A stretch of 64,000 nt of DNA. It comes from Pseudeuparius sepicola. Its lineage: Eukaryota; Arthropoda; Insecta; Coleoptera; Anthribidae. The stretch lies in contig OY987305.1 of NCBI GenBank assembly GCA_963920635.1, positions 19,678,876 to 19,742,875 of the forward strand. Direction: 5' to 3'. This document shows, in pieces, positions 63,019 to 64,000 of this stretch (within the stretch, counting starts at the first letter, position 1; every line of letters starts with the position of its first letter). Under the pieces are notes generated by a model. That model was given only the letters and a program-made list of their open reading frames with translations, made no database searches and had not been told where the DNA came from. The position numbers and the translations under genes are program-made.

Positions 63019-64000
63019 TACAGGGTTTCTCAAGAAAAGTGTTTTTAAAAAGTCCGATTATTTCCTTAGTTAAAAGAAAAAGGGTCTGCTAAAACCTGGC
63101 TGAGTTTTTCCGGGGAATCTGAATCTAGCGTCACAATTGACATACTGTGTGTCCTCGAAAAAACAATTTTTTCGAAAAATAAAGAATACTGTTTGTTTCC
63201 ATTTTTAATATTACGGACAAAATATATTAAAATCTTCTCGTTTGTAATTTATACATCATTCCCGGTTTAACGGGAAGTAAAAAATATTTAAGGAAATTGT
63301 TATTTTTCTGTAGATTAAAATGTCATTTCCCCTTAAAATTACCATTTCATAGATATACAAAATTATAGGGACATCTCTTGCCGTTTTTGAGATATTCGCC
63401 CAAGTTTTCTGATTTGAATAGAATAAGGGAGCGTATATTACAACTACCTGAAAGTAGTCCATGACTTCATTTTTGCTTTTTAATACATAACACTAACCGT
63501 ACACCACAGCACAGAATATTATTCTGTGACCACAGCTATAAGTAGGCCATGGACCGAAAATTTGTTTCATACAATTAGAAGATACGCTTCCTTTTTCTAC
63601 ATCAACCAGGAAAACAGAGGCGAACATTTCGAAAGCGGTAAGAGATAAATCGGTAATGTTATACAGTGCCACAGAAAGTTGGAACCATATGGGAATTTTT
63701 TTATTTTTGGGCTAAGATGAAACTACTCTGGGGAGATCATCTCTGCTTCAAAAAATATTCTAAATGAGATAATTAAACGTCATGGCGTAATTTGACATAT
63801 CTGTCAAAAATGACATTTAATTAAATAAATAGCCAAAATCGAAAAAAGTTATTTGAAAAAGTTGCTTGGAATTTTATTTTACCCCTATGTACAAATTTTC
63901 AGACAAAAATTCTGACAATGATAAATTTTTGATCTCTTGAAAAAATATAAAAATTGCACCTTGTAAGTTGACTTTTTCTTGAAACTAGCCGATTACGACC
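63019..64000. other. Window end, no gene recognised
   Basis: 'tatacagggtttctcaagaaa' at 63018 resembles another transposon end without a partner in the window. The next Abhd17 exon is not visible here. Confidence 0.4.

Noticed and set aside
1..64000. CRISPR arrays, bacterial operons, riboswitches or rRNA genes
   Set aside because: The introns and conserved animal genes show that this is eukaryotic; the tandem repeats lack unique spacers.

Overview
This is animal nuclear DNA, most likely from an insect with a large, repeat-rich, AT-rich genome. Two conserved metazoan genes with spliceosomal introns (GT-AG) are present. Between them lie many DNA transposons of types common in insects: IS630-Tc1-mariner elements with very long inverted repeats, hAT, MULE-like and Harbinger-like elements, tRNA-derived SINEs, and pieces of LINE and Ty3/gypsy retroelements. 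I cannot name the species; a beetle or hemipteran would fit.

Gene 1 (7304-36210, + strand) is Cand1, the cullin-associated NEDD8-dissociated protein. I find nine exons that join without a frame break into 1,094 codons plus a stop. They run from about residue 147 of the human protein to the C-terminus. The first ~146 codons are not in the window and probably lie upstream. Two introns exceed 10 kb (7597-21025 and 21505-32026) and are packed with nested transposons; the other internal introns are mostly 53-84 bp. Gene 2 (40354-40914, - strand) is a small unrecognised two-exon gene model, with a transposon ending 2-3 bp upstream of its putative start codon. Gene 3 (50238-50881, + strand) is the first coding exon of an ABHD17-type depalmitoylase; its remaining exon(s), with the catalytic Asp and His, are not in the window.

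Most of the rest is transposable elements. Many are almost entirely palindromic, with terminal inverted repeats of 200-500 bp, ends like CAGGGTG or CAGTG, and TA target duplications. Three relatives carry decayed DDD transposase genes or fragments (7882-10168, 23641-24527, 24527-26366), and another fragment lies at 16808-17011. Between 41 and 49 kb there is a tandem duplication of 808/805 bp and a second tandem duplication (47501-49105) whose copy B preserves the empty sites of two insertions present in copy A.

The most notable finds are: (1) a ~405-bp element present twice with 25-bp inverted ends and a 7-bp target duplication, an unusual size that I could not assign to a superfamily, carrying a 77-codon ORF ending at a splice donor that could join in frame to Gene 2; (2) hammerhead-ribozyme-like cores (CUGANGA ... 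GAAA plus a palindromic stem III) inside two large foldbacks in Cand1 introns; (3) the dense set of TA-flanked, near-full-length palindromic elements.
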